DNA of 64,000 nt, taken from Breoghania corrubedonensis (GTDB lineage Bacteria; Pseudomonadota; Alphaproteobacteria; Rhizobiales; Stappiaceae). The first letter of the stretch is position 1, and every line of letters starts with the position of its first letter. This document shows positions 16,862 to 26,163 of the stretch, piece after piece. Where the stretch lies: the NCBI RefSeq assembly GCF_003053845.1, contig NZ_QAYG01000009.1, positions 1 through 64,000 on the forward strand. Reading direction: 5' to 3'. The translations under genes were made by a program, and so were the position numbers. The notes beneath the pieces are model-generated. The model was not told the DNA's origin and ran no database searches. It saw only the letters and a program-made list of their open reading frames with translations.

Positions 16862-17048
16862 TCCGCCTGCCGTCCCTTTGCCCACGTATACCTGCCGGGC
16901 CAACCGGCATCGCACCACGCCGATCATCTTGTAGACCTTAAGGCGCCCCCGGCGCTTCCAAGGCACGCCCGCACCGTCCGGTCTTTTGCGCTATTCACAC
17001 AAGCGCGTAAAGCATCATGCGCCACCAGCCCTGGATATCGAACCAACG

Positions 17049-18716
17049 CTAGCGCCGCTTTCTTTCGCCATCATAGACGGGAACATCGTCGCCGCCATAA
17101 AGAACACGGCTCGGATTGCGATCGAAATTGGCGAATACAGTTCGTATTTCTTCCAAGGTCTGCCGCGCCTGTTCGATCAGCGCGTCCACATTACGCAGGC
17201 TCCTGTTCGAAAAACGAGCGAACCCGTCGGTGATCGGTCCGATCCGGCTGTTCAGCTTGTCGGCGACTTCGCGGATCGAGCGTGCCGCCGCCGTCGCCTC
17301 CACGATCAGCCCCTCGCCATCGCCCGCCACATAGCCATCGACCTTGGTCAGGATGTCGTTGACCTTCGAAGAGGCCACATCGAGCTTTCCGGAAACGTTC
17401 CGCGCATCCGAGATCACCCGGTCGATATCGGGCTGGCGATCGCGCACGTCCTTGGTGAAGGCCTGCAGGTCGGCGGAGGCGCCGCGCGCATCCGCGATCG
17501 CCCCCTCGATCGCGGTGGTCTGGCCGGCGATGCTCTTGGTGACCTTGTCGACCGAGGCGACGATGTCGGAAACCCGGTTGGGATCGACGGAGCGGATCAC
17601 CTTGCCCGCATCATCCATGACGCCGTTGACGTTGCCGGCCACCGTCTTCAGCTGATCGGCAACCGATCCGGCATCGTCGATGAACTTGGAGATGCGTTCG
17701 GACTTCGCCGCCACCGTATCGCTTGTCTCGCGGATGCTGGCTGCCGCCGCGCGTGCGTCGGTGATGATCTGGTCGATCTCCTCCGCCTTGGCGGAGAGCC
17801 GGTTCGTCACCGTCTCCACATTGGCGACGATCATGCGGATCTTGTCGCGGTCCACGGCGCTGACGACGGCATCAACCTTCTCCAGTACCGTATTGAGCCC
17901 GACGGAAAACTGCGAAAGCTCATCCGTCACCTTTCTTGCGCCGGCGGCCACCTGATCAACCTGGTCGAGCGCATTGTCGAGCTTGCCGGAGGCATTGGTC
18001 ATGTTGTCGACGAACTTCGACACCTTGTCCGGATCGACGGCCGTAATAAGCGTGTCCGCCCTGTCGACAAGTCCCTGGAGCTTTCCCGACAGGCTGGTAA
18101 ACGCCTTCGTCGCATCCGACAGACTTGCCATGAACCCGCCGACACCATCTGAATTGGCGGCCAGCGCGTCGGTGAACTTCGTGATGTTGTCCACCGCCTT
18201 GCCGACGGCCGGCCGATTATCCTCGATCAGACCATTGATGGTCGACAGCGATTGATCCGCCTTGGAAAGCACGTCCCGCGCACCCTGCATCAGGTCCTGA
18301 AAGCCCGAACGTTCCGCGATCAGTTCCGGGTTCTGTTCCGTTTCCAGAAGCGAGGGCTTGTCTGCGGATCCACCAACGAGTTCCACATAGGCCACGCCCG
18401 TCAGACCGGAAAAACCGAGGGATGCCTTCGTATCGGCCCTGAGCGGCGTGTTCGGCCGGATGGCGGTCACCGCGACCACGCGGGTGGGATCGTCCTCGGC
18501 GAAGGTGAGATTGGTCACCTCGCCAACACGGATGCCGTTGAAGAACACCTGGCCCCCGACCTCAAGCCCCGTCACCGCGCCGGGAAAGATGACCCGCAGC
18601 GTCCTGCGCGAATTGCCTTCGCCCGTTCCCGCCAGCCACCAGACGAAAATGAAGGCGGAGAAGATCGTCAGCATGACGACCGACCCGATCGCGATGTAGT
18701 TTGCCCGGGTTTCCAT
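17049..18716 (-). CDS. mlaD: MlaD family (MCE domain) phospholipid transport protein
   Basis: A 555-residue MCE protein. ATG 18716 (METRANYIAIG) is set by AAGGAG 9 bases upstream. A single N-terminal membrane helix (about 9-29) precedes one MCE domain (about 38-118, with VFFNGIRVGEVTNL and GLTGVAYVEL). A very long helical tail (about 150-540) of repeated amphipathic segments (DNMTNASGKLDNALDQVDQV and similar) follows. The tail makes it much longer than E. coli MlaD (183 residues) and more like the needle-forming MCE proteins. It forms the periplasmic channel that moves phospholipid between membranes, with MlaE and MlaF encoded upstream. Confidence 0.92.
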   Translation of the reverse strand: METRANYIAIGSVVMLTIFSAFIFVWWLAGTGEGNSRRTLRVIFPGAVTGLEVGGQVFFNGIRVGEVTNLTFAEDDPTRVVAVTAIRPNTPLRADTKASLGFSGLTGVAYVELVGGSADKPSLLETEQNPELIAERSGFQDLMQGARDVLSKADQSLSTINGLIEDNRPAVGKAVDNITKFTDALAANSDGVGGFMASLSDATKAFTSLSGKLQGLVDRADTLITAVDPDKVSKFVDNMTNASGKLDNALDQVDQVAAGARKVTDELSQFSVGLNTVLEKVDAVVSAVDRDKIRMIVANVETVTNRLSAKAEEIDQIITDARAAAASIRETSDTVAAKSERISKFIDDAGSVADQLKTVAGNVNGVMDDAGKVIRSVDPNRVSDIVASVDKVTKSIAGQTTAIEGAIADARGASADLQAFTKDVRDRQPDIDRVISDARNVSGKLDVASSKVNDILTKVDGYVAGDGEGLIVEATAAARSIREVADKLNSRIGPITDGFARFSNRSLRNVDALIEQARQTLEEIRTVFANFDRNPSRVLYGGDDVPVYDGERKRR

Positions 18717-18940
18717 TCCCGTCCGCTCCTTACGATCAGGCCGCCGTGACGACGACCCGGTCCGCATGCTGTTTAACGGCCTTCCATTGCCGTCTCCCGC
18801 GCCCCCGCTCCGCTGATGCGGCTCCGAGTCAGGCACGAATTCCACCACCGACCGGCACACGACCGTCTCGGCAGACCATTTCCCGTTCGCGGCCCCGCCC
18901 GGCAGGTCCGACGCGTTGCACAGCGCGCCAGCCGCCTCCT

Positions 18941-19840
18941 TCAGCCCGCAGAGGCCCCTTCCCCGTCACGGCCCCGCAGATCGGCAGCGCGCCCGCCCGG
19001 GCTTCCATCGTGGCCCCGCCTGGCACCACGCACGCCGTTGAAATAGGCCTGCACCCAGGGGTGATCGAACGCGAGCATCTCGTCGATCGTGCCCGCCGCC
19101 AGAACCCGCTTTTCCGCCAGCACCGCGATCCGGTCGCAGGTGGAATGCAGGCTGTCGAGATCATGGGTCACCATGTAGACCGTAAGACCCAGCGTGTCGC
19201 GCAGCTTTGTTGTCAGATCGTCGAAGGCCGCGGCCGCGATCGGATCGAGACCCGAGGTGGGCTCGTCCAGAAAGACGATTTCCGGATCGAGCACCAGTGC
19301 CCGCGCGAGGCTTGCGCGCTTGATCATGCCGCCGGAAAGCTCGGCGGGAAATTTCTCCGCGGCGTCGCGCGGCAAACCGACCAGATCGAGCTTGAAAAGC
19401 GCCAGTTCGTCCATCAGTCGCTGACTGAGATTGAGATGCTCGCGCATCGGCACCTGGATATTCTGACGCACGTTGAGCGAAGAGAACAGCGCCCCTTGCT
19501 GAAACAGCACCCCCCAGTTGCGCTCCACGTGGCTGCGCTCTTCGTCGCTCGCGCTGTCAAGATCGATGCCGAGCACCTCGATCGTTCCCGCGCGCTTGGG
19601 CGTGAGGCCCAGGATGGTGCGCATCAACACCGATTTGCCGGTGCCCGACCCGCCGACGAAGCCGAGAATCTCGCCGCGATAGACGTCGAGATCGAGATCC
19701 TTGAGGATGATCGCGTCGCCAAAGCCCACCGTCACATTTCGGGCCCGAAGGATGACGTCACGCTCGCCATCCGCGTTTGCCGGCGCGCGGGGCGCCGCGT
19801 TCGCATCGACCGGACCTGAAAGTGGGGCGCTTTCGCTCAT
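18941..19840 (-). CDS. mlaF: MlaF ABC transporter ATP-binding subunit
   Basis: A 299-residue ATPase. Walker A GGSGTGKS (about 64-71), Q-loop in LFQQGALFSS, signature LSGGMIKR, Walker B IVFLDEPTSGLDP and switch His in VTHD are all present. The leader of about 28 residues before the domain and the Gly/Arg-rich tail of about 30 residues are extra compared with E. coli MlaF. It energises MlaE for phospholipid transfer across the envelope. Its start lies 7 bases after the mlaE stop, so they are cotranscribed. A 224-base stretch with no gene separates it from mlaD. Confidence 0.95.
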   Translation of the reverse strand: MSESAPLSGPVDANAAPRAPANADGERDVILRARNVTVGFGDAIILKDLDLDVYRGEILGFVGGSGTGKSVLMRTILGLTPKRAGTIEVLGIDLDSASDEERSHVERNWGVLFQQGALFSSLNVRQNIQVPMREHLNLSQRLMDELALFKLDLVGLPRDAAEKFPAELSGGMIKRASLARALVLDPEIVFLDEPTSGLDPIAAAAFDDLTTKLRDTLGLTVYMVTHDLDSLHSTCDRIAVLAEKRVLAAGTIDEMLAFDHPWVQAYFNGVRGARRGHDGSPGGRAADLRGRDGEGASAG

Positions 19841-19847
19841 GACCGCC

Positions 19848-21011
19848 TCAGATCCCGATGCCGGCGAAGAACATGGCGAAAAGCCCGTCCGTCACGATGA
19901 CCATGAAGATCGCCTTCACCACCGAAAGCGTGGTGTGAAGACCAAGAGATTCGGACGAACCGCGCACCTTCAACCCTTCCACGCAGGCGACCAGCCCGAT
20001 GATAAGCGCCATGAACGGCGCCTTGACCAGACCGATCATCAGCGTCTGGAAGTCGATCGCGGCGCGCAGATACTGAAGGAAGTTCTGCGGCTGGATGCCG
20101 AGATAGCTCCACGCGACCATGGCGCCGCCGAAAAGCGAGGCTACGTCGGCGAAAAAGGACAGCATCGGCAGCGCGAGCATCAGCGCCAGGATGCGCGGCA
20201 GCACCAGAACTTCCCCCACGCGCAGGCCGATGACGTGCAGCGCGTCGATTTCCTCGCGCATCTTCATGGAGCCAAGTTCGGCGGTAAACGCACTGCCGGA
20301 ACGCCCCGCGACCATGATCGCGGTCAAGAGCACGCCGATCTCGCGCAGCACCAGCACGCCGACCAGATCGACCGAATAGCGGTCGGCCCCGAACTGGCGC
20401 AAATAGAAGCCGCCCTGCTGGGTGATGATGGCCCCGATCAGAAAACTCATCAGCATGACGATCGGCACGGCTCCGATACCGACCCGGTCGAACTGATGGG
20501 CGATGGAAACGAGCCGGAGCCGGCTGGGGTGGAGGATCGTGTTGGCGATGACCACGCCGAGCGTGCCGAGAATGTGCAGAACGGCGACGGCGTCCTTGCC
20601 GACCTCCACCATCTGCCGCCCGGTTGCCTCGACGATCCACAACAGCGAGATACGTCGCCGCCGCGCCGTCCACGGCGGTGGATGGTGGGCCTCGACCTCA
20701 TCGATCAGCGTGCGGAAGCGCGGCTTCAGGCCGTTGATCTGGACCCGGGCGCCCTTGAACTCGCACCGTCCCCGTAACCGGTGAATGAGCCAGGCCCCGG
20801 CCGTATCGAGTTCGCTGACCCCGGTGAGATCGATATCGACAATGGTGGGGCGACCGAGATGCACCGTCTGGACAAGCACTTCCGCCTCGGCGGCGTGAGC
20901 CAGCAACCACGGTCCCGACAGCGACAGGAACGCGGTGCTTCCAGCGCGCTCCGATGATATGGCTGGCACCGCGGAGGTCGTCTGACAGGTCATCCGGTTC
21001 CGAGAATCCAA
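19848..21011 (-). CDS. mlaE: MlaE permease with N-terminal STAS domain
   Basis: A 387-residue fusion. Residues about 20-115 form a STAS-like domain (FLSLSGPWLL, then IDLTGVSELDTAGAWLIHRL), the fold of MlaB. Residues about 120-387 are the MlaE permease with about five membrane helices, the family block LREIGVLLTAIMVAGRSGSA, and the coupling-helix motif GSMKMREEIDAL. In E. coli MlaB and MlaE are separate, so this fusion replaces a free MlaB, as is common in alphaproteobacteria. It leads the mlaE-mlaF-mlaD-lipoprotein operon. An alternative ATG lies six codons in (20993). Confidence 0.94.
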   Translation of the reverse strand: MDSRNRMTCQTTSAVPAISSERAGSTAFLSLSGPWLLAHAAEAEVLVQTVHLGRPTIVDIDLTGVSELDTAGAWLIHRLRGRCEFKGARVQINGLKPRFRTLIDEVEAHHPPPWTARRRRISLLWIVEATGRQMVEVGKDAVAVLHILGTLGVVIANTILHPSRLRLVSIAHQFDRVGIGAVPIVMLMSFLIGAIITQQGGFYLRQFGADRYSVDLVGVLVLREIGVLLTAIMVAGRSGSAFTAELGSMKMREEIDALHVIGLRVGEVLVLPRILALMLALPMLSFFADVASLFGGAMVAWSYLGIQPQNFLQYLRAAIDFQTLMIGLVKAPFMALIIGLVACVEGLKVRGSSESLGLHTTLSVVKAIFMVIVTDGLFAMFFAGIGI

Positions 21012-21106
21012 AGGGCAAAAGGACCTGCAAAGATTAGCGTGTTTGGCATAACATGTCCGCAGTCAAACATCCGAATCTTCGGTCTTTTCTGAAAGCTATG
21101 ATCAAA

Positions 21107-22099
21107 ATGACACGCCGCTTGACAGTTTTGCGCGAGGCATGGCCGCTGGCCGAAGCCTTTACGATTTCCCGAGGCACCCGCACCGAGGCGGTTGTCGTCG
21201 TCGTCGAGATCGAACAGGACGGCCGCATCGGCCGCGGTGAATGCGTTCCTTATCCGCGCTACGGCGAGACGGTGGAAAATGTCATGGCCGCGATCCGGGG
21301 TCTTGAACCCGATCTCGCTCAGGGAATGGATCGCGAGACACTGCGCGCGAAGATGCCGGCGGGCGCGGCCCGAAACGCCATCGACTGCGCGTTGTGGGAT
21401 CTGGAGGCGAAGCTCTCCGGCATACCGGCCGCCCAGACCGTCGGCCTTGCGCCCCCCACCTCCGTCACAACCGCCTACACGATCAGCCTCGGCACGCCCG
21501 AAGCCATGTTCAAGAGCGCGCACAAGGCGCAGTCCCGCCCCCTGCTGAAGGTGAAGCTCGGCGGCGAGGGCGATCTGGAGCGCATTGCGGCCGTGCGCGA
21601 GGCCGCTCCGAATTCGGTTCTGATCGTCGATGCCAACGAGGCGTGGAGCGAAGCGGGTCTCGCCGAGTCCGTGACAGCCTGCGCGAAGGCCGGCGTCGCG
21701 CTGATCGAGCAGCCCCTGCCCGCCGCAAATGACGAGGCGCTGCGCGGCGGCGATTTTCCCGTACCGATCTGCGCCGACGAAAGCCTGCACGTCGCGGCCG
21801 ATTTGGAGGGCCTGCGCGGCCGTTACGACGCCGTCAACATCAAGCTCGACAAGACCGGCGGCCTGACGGAAGCGCTGGCGACACTGAAGCTGGCCGAGGA
21901 TCTCGGCTTCCAGGTGATGATCGGCTGCATGGTCGGCACCTCGCTCGCCATGGCTCCCGCCCTGCTGCTGACCGGCGCCGCCGCCTTTGTCGACCTCGAC
22001 GCCCCGCTCCTGCTCGCAAAGGACCGCGAACCGGGCCTTGTCTACGAGGGCAGCATCATCCGCGGCTATGATGGCGCGTTGTGGGGCGGCACGGCCTGA
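21107..22099 (+). CDS. Enolase-superfamily dipeptide epimerase / N-acyl amino acid racemase (AE-epimerase or DgcA-like)
   Basis: About 330 residues. The start MTRRLTVLREAWPL matches the usual family N terminus; upstream in-frame ATGs at 21053 and 21098 lack better ribosome sites. The muconate-lactonizing subgroup motifs are present: LKVKLG with the first catalytic Lys, metal ligands in VDANEAW, IEQPLP and CADES, and the second Lys in NIKLDKTGG. Relatives epimerise L-Ala-D/L-Glu in peptidoglycan recycling, or racemise N-acetyl-glutamate (DgcA); no dgcN gene is adjacent. It diverges from mlaE and converges, 3 bases apart, with the MFS gene. Confidence 0.9.
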   Translation: MTRRLTVLREAWPLAEAFTISRGTRTEAVVVVVEIEQDGRIGRGECVPYPRYGETVENVMAAIRGLEPDLAQGMDRETLRAKMPAGAARNAIDCALWDLEAKLSGIPAAQTVGLAPPTSVTTAYTISLGTPEAMFKSAHKAQSRPLLKVKLGGEGDLERIAAVREAAPNSVLIVDANEAWSEAGLAESVTACAKAGVALIEQPLPAANDEALRGGDFPVPICADESLHVAADLEGLRGRYDAVNIKLDKTGGLTEALATLKLAEDLGFQVMIGCMVGTSLAMAPALLLTGAAAFVDLDAPLLLAKDREPGLVYEGSIIRGYDGALWGGTA

Positions 22100-22102
22100 T
22101 CC

Positions 22103-23275
22103 TCAAGCCACGCGCGATCCACGACCGGCCCCGCGGGCCATTGCCAGCACCAGCAGCAGCACGGAAAACACGCAGGCGATCGCCATCGCCCAGAAGGCAT
22201 AGGCCGGATCCCTGCCATAAAGCGGCCCGCTGATCAGCGTGCCGACGGCGGTGACAAGCCCGACGAACGTGCCGCCGAGGCCTTGCGCCGTGGCGGCGCG
22301 GCTTGCGGGAATGCTGGCGGCGATGAAGGCAACAAGGCCCAGATGGGTCGCGCCGAAGGTGAAGCCGTGCAGCATCTGCATCGTCAGCACCGCCGCCGGC
22401 GCCACGAGAAGCGGAAAGAGCGCCCAGCGAACAACTCCCACCACCGCGCCAAGCGCGATCATCGCAAGCGGCGCCATTCGCATGCCAAGCCGGGTGGCGA
22501 CCAGGAAAAGCGCCACTTCCACCACGACGCCGGTCACCCAGAAAAAGCCGATGGTCGTCCCGCCAATGCCGAGCGCACGCCAGTAGAGCGAGCCGAAGCT
22601 GTAATAGGCCGCGTGGCTCCCCTGCACGAGCGCGGCGGCGAAGAGAACCACCAGAAAACGCGGCTCGCGCAGGCCCCGGACCGCAGGAGCGCTCGGCAGG
22701 ACGGAATCGGGCCGGGTCAGTTCCGGCAACGAGAGCGCCAAAAGACCGCAGCCGATCAATGCGACCGCCATCACCTGCGGAACGAGACCGGACGACATCG
22801 CCTCCAACGCCGCGCCGCCCGAAAGCGTCGCGGTCATGAAAGCGACCGATCCCCACAACCTCATCCGTCCGTAATCGCCCTCTCCGGCACGCACCGTATC
22901 CATCGCATAGGCGTCACTGAGCGGAATGAGCGCACCGTGAAAGATCGCCATGGCAATCATCACCATGAGGATCTGGGCAAAGCCATCGGCCAGCAGGAAG
23001 CCGGCAACCATCACGCCCGAAACAACAGATACTATTGAAATTGCTGACGAACGCCGTCCAAATCTGTCTGCAATCGCGGCGATCACGGGACCGGATACGA
23101 TGCGGATCGCCAATGGCGTGGCCAGCACAAATCCGATTTCGGCGTCGCTGAGCCCCTTGTCGGACAGAAAGATCGCGAAATAGGGCAAGAAAACCCCCAT
23201 CGCGAAAAACTGCAAAGCGAAAAGCAAACCGACCCGCCGTTTGAGGGCGAGTGGAACAAGAATTGCGGGGACCAT
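22103..23275 (-). CDS. MFS transporter (PPP / MFS_1-like family)
   Basis: A 390-residue, 12-helix major facilitator. It opens LKRRVGLLFALQFFAMGVFL followed by PYFAIFLSDKGLSDAEIGF, the signature start of the HcaT-like phenylpropionate-permease family. The loop 2-3 motif reads ADRFGRRSS. The second half contains GFTFGATHLGLVAFIAASIP. Substrate specificity in this family is poorly predicted. Its stop is only 3 bases from the convergent epimerase stop, so the two messages must overlap at their 3' ends. It is transcribed away from the CheZ-like gene. Confidence 0.9.
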   Translation of the reverse strand: MVPAILVPLALKRRVGLLFALQFFAMGVFLPYFAIFLSDKGLSDAEIGFVLATPLAIRIVSGPVIAAIADRFGRRSSAISIVSVVSGVMVAGFLLADGFAQILMVMIAMAIFHGALIPLSDAYAMDTVRAGEGDYGRMRLWGSVAFMTATLSGGAALEAMSSGLVPQVMAVALIGCGLLALSLPELTRPDSVLPSAPAVRGLREPRFLVVLFAAALVQGSHAAYYSFGSLYWRALGIGGTTIGFFWVTGVVVEVALFLVATRLGMRMAPLAMIALGAVVGVVRWALFPLLVAPAAVLTMQMLHGFTFGATHLGLVAFIAASIPASRAATAQGLGGTFVGLVTAVGTLISGPLYGRDPAYAFWAMAIACVFSVLLLVLAMARGAGRGSRVA

Positions 23276-23394
23276 GGCGGCTTTCTAAACTGCCGTTAAC
23301 GATTAGAATGGATACTGGCGAACACTAGAACCTGAAGCGCGCCACGCATAGAGCGCGCCGTATGCGTCAGGAACTGAAGCCGAGGCGAGAAAGT

Positions 23395-24897
23395 ATGGCC
23401 GCAGTCAGCCCCCCTTCCCTCATGCGGGAGGAAGACTACGAAGCAATCGAGAACGCGGTCATGGAGACCTCGCGCGGGCGATGGTTCCTGGCGGAATTCG
23501 CCCGCCGCAATCGCACGGCCGACACCGGCGTTCTCCTGGAAGCGATCGGCAAACTCGAAGGCCTGATGCGTCGCGAGCGCAAGATCCCGAAGCTGGATCG
23601 CATCCAGCTCGATCTGGCGGACATGCAGGAGGCGATCGCCCGCACCAAGCGTGAGATCAGCCAGATCAAGAGCGAATCCTCCGACGGCGACCGTTTCGCC
23701 GAGGCGTCCATCGAACTCGATGCGATCGTCAACCAGACGGAGGGTGCCACCCAGGACATCCTGCACAAGGCCGAACTCATCCAGGAAATGGCCTGGACGC
23801 TGCGCGAAAAGGGCGTGGACGAGAAGGTGTGCGACGACATCGACGCCCACACCACGGACATCTTCATGGCCTGCTCGTTCCAGGATCTGACCGGCCAGCG
23901 CACGCAGAAGGTCGTGCAGGTTCTGCGTTATCTGGAATCGCGCATCAACGAGATGATGGAGATCTGGGACGTCGAGGCGGGCGAGATGAAGGCCGACCAG
24001 GCCCCGCTCAACCCGGACGAAAAGCGCCCCGACGCCCATCTGCTGCACGGCCCGCAGAGCGACGACAAGGCCATCAAGCAGAATACCATCGACGCCCTGA
24101 TGGGGGGCGAGGCCAATTTCATGGCGGACGACGACATGGGCGACGGCCCTGTCGCACCTGAAGTTGCCGACGACACGAGCGGCATCACCGCGGACAACAT
24201 GGAGTTTGACGCGATCGACACGTCGTCGGATACGCCCGAGACCGATGCGGACGAAGCGGGAGCCGAAACCGCCGAGGGTGACCACGAGATCGAAGCCGTG
24301 GCCGACACCGCAAGCGCCGACGCGGATGACGACGACATGATGTCGGGCGACTTCGACATCAACGACATCTCCTTCGACAAGGTCGAAAGCGACGACGCGG
24401 CTCCCGAAGAAGCGGCGGAGCTTGACGCCACAACCGATGACATGGCGGATGATGGGGCCGATGACGAGGCCGATGACGGGGATGCGGCGACGGAGATGGA
24501 AGCCGAAGCGGACGCTCAGGAAAGCGAGACCGTGGAGGATCTGATCGGCGCCGAAGACGTGCTTGAAGACATGCTCGATGCCAATACCGACGACGAATTC
24601 GCCGCCTTCGGCGCCGGCCTCGAAGACAACTCGGCCGATAGCGAAACGTCCGACGACGAAGGCTCCGCGGACGCGTCTGGCGTGGACGAGACGAAGGACA
24701 TGGCCGACGCTTCCATGAGCGCCGAGCCCGAGACGGCCGACATCGAAATCGACGGCTTCGAAACCGACGAGGACGAGGAAGACGCCGACCAGGCCTTCAT
24801 GGATATGGAAGCGACGGCCGACGAGGAAGACGAGGACGAGGAAGCAGATCCTCTTCGTGCCCTGTCGGCGGGCGAACGCCTGGCCTTGTTCAGCTGA
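23395..24897 (+). CDS. cheZ: CheZ-like protein phosphatase with long acidic tail
   Basis: About 500 residues from ATG 23395 (GAGG about 10 bases upstream; another ATG at 23362). The first 190 residues form a long helical hairpin ending in DIFMACSFQDLTGQRTQKVV, the CheZ active-site helix with catalytic Gln in QDLTGQ. From about residue 230 to the end the protein is almost all Asp, Glu, Ala and Thr, an acidic disordered tail far longer than E. coli CheZ (214 residues in total). CheZ proteins dephosphorylate CheY-P. No che or fla genes are in the window, so the target regulator is unknown and could be outside chemotaxis. Confidence 0.87.
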   Translation: MAAVSPPSLMREEDYEAIENAVMETSRGRWFLAEFARRNRTADTGVLLEAIGKLEGLMRRERKIPKLDRIQLDLADMQEAIARTKREISQIKSESSDGDRFAEASIELDAIVNQTEGATQDILHKAELIQEMAWTLREKGVDEKVCDDIDAHTTDIFMACSFQDLTGQRTQKVVQVLRYLESRINEMMEIWDVEAGEMKADQAPLNPDEKRPDAHLLHGPQSDDKAIKQNTIDALMGGEANFMADDDMGDGPVAPEVADDTSGITADNMEFDAIDTSSDTPETDADEAGAETAEGDHEIEAVADTASADADDDDMMSGDFDINDISFDKVESDDAAPEEAAELDATTDDMADDGADDEADDGDAATEMEAEADAQESETVEDLIGAEDVLEDMLDANTDDEFAAFGAGLEDNSADSETSDDEGSADASGVDETKDMADASMSAEPETADIEIDGFETDEDEEDADQAFMDMEATADEEDEDEEADPLRALSAGERLALFS

Positions 24898-24944
24898 TCA
24901 CCCCCGGTTCCGACCGGCGGCGATGCTATCGGCCAGAGGGCCCT

Positions 24945-25030
24945 TCGCTCAGGCGGATCCGCCTGAGCGAGAATTCCACAACTCCGGCGAGTGAAACCCG
25001 GGTCTTTCCGCTCTCCCGCTTGAGCGGGAG
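24945..25030. terminator. Two adjacent hairpins between cheZ and the threonine dehydratase gene
   Basis: A perfect 26-bp palindrome (24945-24970, half-site TCGCTCAGGCGGA) is followed by a second hairpin at 25013-25030 (CTCCCGCT-TG-AGCGGGAG). They lie between two convergent genes, where a bidirectional terminator is expected. Neither has a long U tract, so the call is tentative. Confidence 0.5.
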
Positions 25031-25072
25031 CGCATCCGCACGGATCCTGTTGTTCACGGACGTCGAGAAATC

Positions 25073-26053
25073 CTACCCCAGCGCGCGTGCGAGCATAGCG
25101 GTATCGATATTGCCGCCCGACAGAACCACCGCGATCGTGCGTCCCCGCGTCTCCACACGGCCGCAAAGAGCCGCCGCCAGTGCCACCGCGCCCCCCGGCT
25201 CCACCACAAGCTTCAGCTCCTGGAATGCGAAGGCGACGGCGTCGAGCGCCTCCTTGTCCGAGACCGTGAGCCCGCGTGCGCCGCGCCTGAGATTGATCGC
25301 GAAATTGATCTCGCCGGGCGACGGCGCCATCAACGCATCGCAGACCGAGCCGCCGACGGCCGTGTTGGAGAGCCGTTCTCCCGCCTCCAGAGAGCGCGTG
25401 TAGTCGTCGAAGCCTTCCGGCTCGACGGGATGGATCATGGCACGGGGGAGCGTTTCTTCAAGGCCGAGCGCGGTGCCGGCCGTCAGCCCGCCGCCGCTGC
25501 AACACACCAGAACGGCCTCTGGCGCGAGCCCCATCGCGGCGGCCTGCTCGGCTATTTCCAGTCCGATCGTCCCCTGCCCCGCGATGACGCCCGGATCGTC
25601 ATAGGGATGAACGAAGGTCGCCCCCGTGCGCGTCTCGATCTCGCGCGCAATCGCCTCGCGGTCTTCCTTCTCGCGATCATAGCGCACGATGGTCGCCCCG
25701 CTGCGCGCGGTGCGCTCCATCTTCAATGCCGGCGCATCGGCCGGCATGACGATGGTTGCCGCCATGCCGAGAAGACGCGCGGCTTCCGCCACGCCCTGCG
25801 CATGGTTGCCGGAGGAACAGGCCACCACGCCCCGGCTCCGCTCCCCTTGCGGGATCATGGAAAGCCGGTTGAACGCCCCACGAAACTTGAAGGAGCCGGT
25901 CACCTGCAGGCATTCCGGCTTGATCAGGATGCGACCGCCGGTCCTTTCGTTGAGAAAGGGAAATTCGAGCAGCGGCGTGACGATGGCATGACCGCGAATG
26001 CGCTCGCGTGCGGCGCGCACGGCAGCAGGATCAGGAGGTGGCAGGGGGCTCAT
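25073..26053 (-). CDS. Threonine/serine dehydratase (PLP-dependent)
   Basis: A 326-residue fold-type II PLP enzyme. ATG 26053 has GGAG 9 bases upstream; a further ATG at 26080 is not preferred. The PLP Lys is in GSFKFRGAFN (about residue 53). The Gly-rich phosphate loop is CSGGGLTAG, and SSGNHAQG is the Asn loop. It has no ACT/regulatory tail, so it resembles catabolic threonine or serine dehydratases and serine racemase-type enzymes rather than biosynthetic IlvA. The product would be 2-oxobutyrate or pyruvate. Its role relative to the ilv genes later in the window is not indicated by context. Confidence 0.9.
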   Translation of the reverse strand: MSPLPPPDPAAVRAARERIRGHAIVTPLLEFPFLNERTGGRILIKPECLQVTGSFKFRGAFNRLSMIPQGERSRGVVACSSGNHAQGVAEAARLLGMAATIVMPADAPALKMERTARSGATIVRYDREKEDREAIAREIETRTGATFVHPYDDPGVIAGQGTIGLEIAEQAAAMGLAPEAVLVCCSGGGLTAGTALGLEETLPRAMIHPVEPEGFDDYTRSLEAGERLSNTAVGGSVCDALMAPSPGEINFAINLRRGARGLTVSDKEALDAVAFAFQELKLVVEPGGAVALAAALCGRVETRGRTIAVVLSGGNIDTAMLARALG

Positions 26054-26163
26054 GGGCATGTACTCCGAAAGAGCCGGCACACAACTACCGGCAAAAGCCG
26101 GTTAGCAGCCATGAAGCCCCCGGGCAAGCGCCTCGCGAGACCGCAACGTCCGACACGCTCCCG

